This document shows, in pieces, positions 4,523 to 5,576 of a stretch of 5,576 nt of DNA (position 1 is its first letter; every line of letters starts with the position of its first letter). Location of the stretch: assembly GCA_000753945.1 (NCBI GenBank), contig JQOA01000033.1, forward strand, positions 1-5,576, written 5' to 3'. This DNA is from Smithella sp. D17. Lineage in GTDB: Bacteria; Desulfobacterota; Syntrophia; Syntrophales; Smithellaceae. The notes below the pieces were generated by a model. The model made no database searches. It was not told the DNA's origin and saw only the letters and a program-made list of their open reading frames with translations. The position numbers and the translations under genes were made by a program.

Positions 4523-5576
4523 AAAAATAAAGACACTTTTGTGCCGCGACCTAGCTGGCTTTCAATCTCCATCCTCCCGCCGTGCGCTATCATAAGATGC
4601 TTAACAATTGATAGTCCCAGCCCGGTTCCGCCCAAATCGCGCGAACGAGATCGATCCACTCGATAAAAACGTTCTCCTAGCCGTTGAATTTCATCTTTGG
4701 GAACACCGATGCCCGTGTCACTAATCGATACTACTGTATAAGCACCAGCTTCATCAGTTTTGATGACGACATTGCCCGACTCCGGTGTAAATTTAACCGC
4801 ATTATCTAAAACATTGACAAATATTTGCGTAAGCTTATCTTTGTCAGCTTTGATTTGATCAATATTTTCGCGCACATCGTTCTGAATAGTAATATTTTTT
4901 AACTTTGCTTTGGCTTCTACCAGAGAAATAACATTAGTTAAAGCTGCATGTAAGGAGACACTCTCGAAATTAAGTTTTGTTTCTTTCATTTCAATATTGG
5001 ATATCGTCAGCAGATCTTCGACGAGGCGATTGAGTCTTTCGGCGTGCTTTAAAATTATATCAATAAATCTTTTCGTTTCCTCAATATTATTTATTGCACC
5101 GTCTTTGATTGTATCTAAATATCCAATTATCGCCGTAAGTGGCGTTTTGATCTCGTGAGTAACGTTGGCTACAAAATCAACTCGTATTTGTTCAAGCTTT
5201 TTAAGCCTGGTTACGTCGTGAAAGACAATCATGGTTTTTTCTTCATCGGGATGGCCATGAACCGTTGATATACTGACACTTAAGATAATCGGTTCTACAG
5301 TACCCATAGTAATTTCTCGAGACACATTCACGCGTGTTTCCTTGAATTCCAGAAAGGCTTTTTGCAAATCGACACTGCGGAAAGACTCCATAAGCGTTTT
5401 TCCGTTAACATCACCATATTGAATAGCCAGCATATTGCTTAAAACAGGACTGATAAATTCTATTAAATCCTGTTCATTGGTAATCAAAACACCTTCGTTC
5501 ATGCTGGTAAACGCCGTCATTAATTTACTTTTTTCTTCATTGGCAATTCTGATTTTACTTTTCAGTTCTTCCACAA
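4504..5576 (-). CDS. PAS-containing sensor histidine kinase, PhoR-like (5'-truncated by window edge)
   Basis: This is the cytoplasmic part of a two-component sensor kinase that autophosphorylates on His and passes phosphate to a response regulator. The frame runs off the right edge. A GTG codon at 5574 is inside the coiled linker (EELKSKIRIANEEKSKL) and is probably not the start; in PhoR-type kinases this linker follows a HAMP domain. Counting from that GTG: PAS domain about 18-122 (MNEGVLITN to VFHDVTRL), HisKA with phospho-acceptor His140 in VTHEIKTPLTAI, N-box VLDNAVKFTP (Asn258), G1 DTGIG (286-290), F-box FYRVDRSRSRD, G2 GGTGLGLS (315-322), ending in FFPIVKG. All catalytic boxes are intact. 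The HEIKTPLTAI motif is of the PhoR/EnvZ class rather than NtrB, so a link to the neighbouring nitrogen genes is not implied. Its response regulator is not in the window; phoR is possible but unproven. Confidence 0.93.
   Translation of the reverse strand, partial: VEELKSKIRIANEEKSKLMTAFTSMNEGVLITNEQDLIEFISPVLSNMLAIQYGDVNGKTLMESFRSVDLQKAFLEFKETRVNVSREITMGTVEPIILSVSISTVHGHPDEEKTMIVFHDVTRLKKLEQIRVDFVANVTHEIKTPLTAIIGYLDTIKDGAINNIEETKRFIDIILKHAERLNRLVEDLLTISNIEMKETKLNFESVSLHAALTNVISLVEAKAKLKNITIQNDVRENIDQIKADKDKLTQIFVNVLDNAVKFTPESGNVVIKTDEAGAYTVVSISDTGIGVPKDEIQRLGERFYRVDRSRSRDLGGTGLGLSIVKHLMIAHGGRMEIESQLGRGTKVSLFFPIVKG

Noticed and set aside
4910..5158. Plus-strand open frame inside the kinase gene
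   Set aside because: It lies antisense to the HisKA region with intact catalytic motifs and has no independent coding evidence.
5572..5574. GTG as the kinase start
   Set aside because: The frame stays open to the window edge and the codon falls in the coiled linker preceding the PAS domain; PhoR-type kinases have membrane and HAMP segments before it.

Overview
The window looks like a piece of a diderm (Gram-negative) bacterial chromosome. The evidence is an MCE-type lipid transport operon, a predicted outer-membrane-type lipoprotein, a sigma-54 promoter and a PhoR-like sensor kinase. Gene content and the 'MlaE-MlaD plus lipoprotein' arrangement would suit a deltaproteobacterial (Desulfobacterota-like) anaerobe, but this is an inference and no taxonomic marker is present.

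Left part (1-2600, + strand, AT-rich): four tightly packed genes of an MCE/Mla-type phospholipid transport operon. They are the 3' part of the permease mlaE, a small protein that reads as the C-terminal half of an ABC ATPase with its catalytic motifs lost, the MCE-domain protein mlaD, and a lipoprotein whose ATG overlaps the mlaD stop. No intact ATPase (MlaF) is visible; it would have to lie upstream of the window or elsewhere. The ATPase-like remnant is the most unusual object here.

Middle part (2601-4489, + strand, more GC-rich): a 242-base non-coding stretch leads into amtB-glnK, the ammonium channel and its PII regulator. The stretch holds an imperfect inverted repeat and a near-consensus sigma-54 promoter (2791-2806) with correct GG/GC spacing. 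The predicted transcript starts near 2817 with a short leader that can fold over the ribosome binding site. This fixes the amtB start at 2843. Nitrogen limitation acting through an NtrC-type activator (not in the window) would switch the pair on, and GlnK would plug AmtB when ammonium returns.

Right part (4504-5576, - strand): the 3' part of a membrane-type PAS/HisKA/HATPase sensor kinase of the PhoR type, converging on glnK with only 14 bases between the two stop codons. Its N-terminus lies outside the window.

I see no tRNA, rRNA, CRISPR array, intact mobile element or replication origin.
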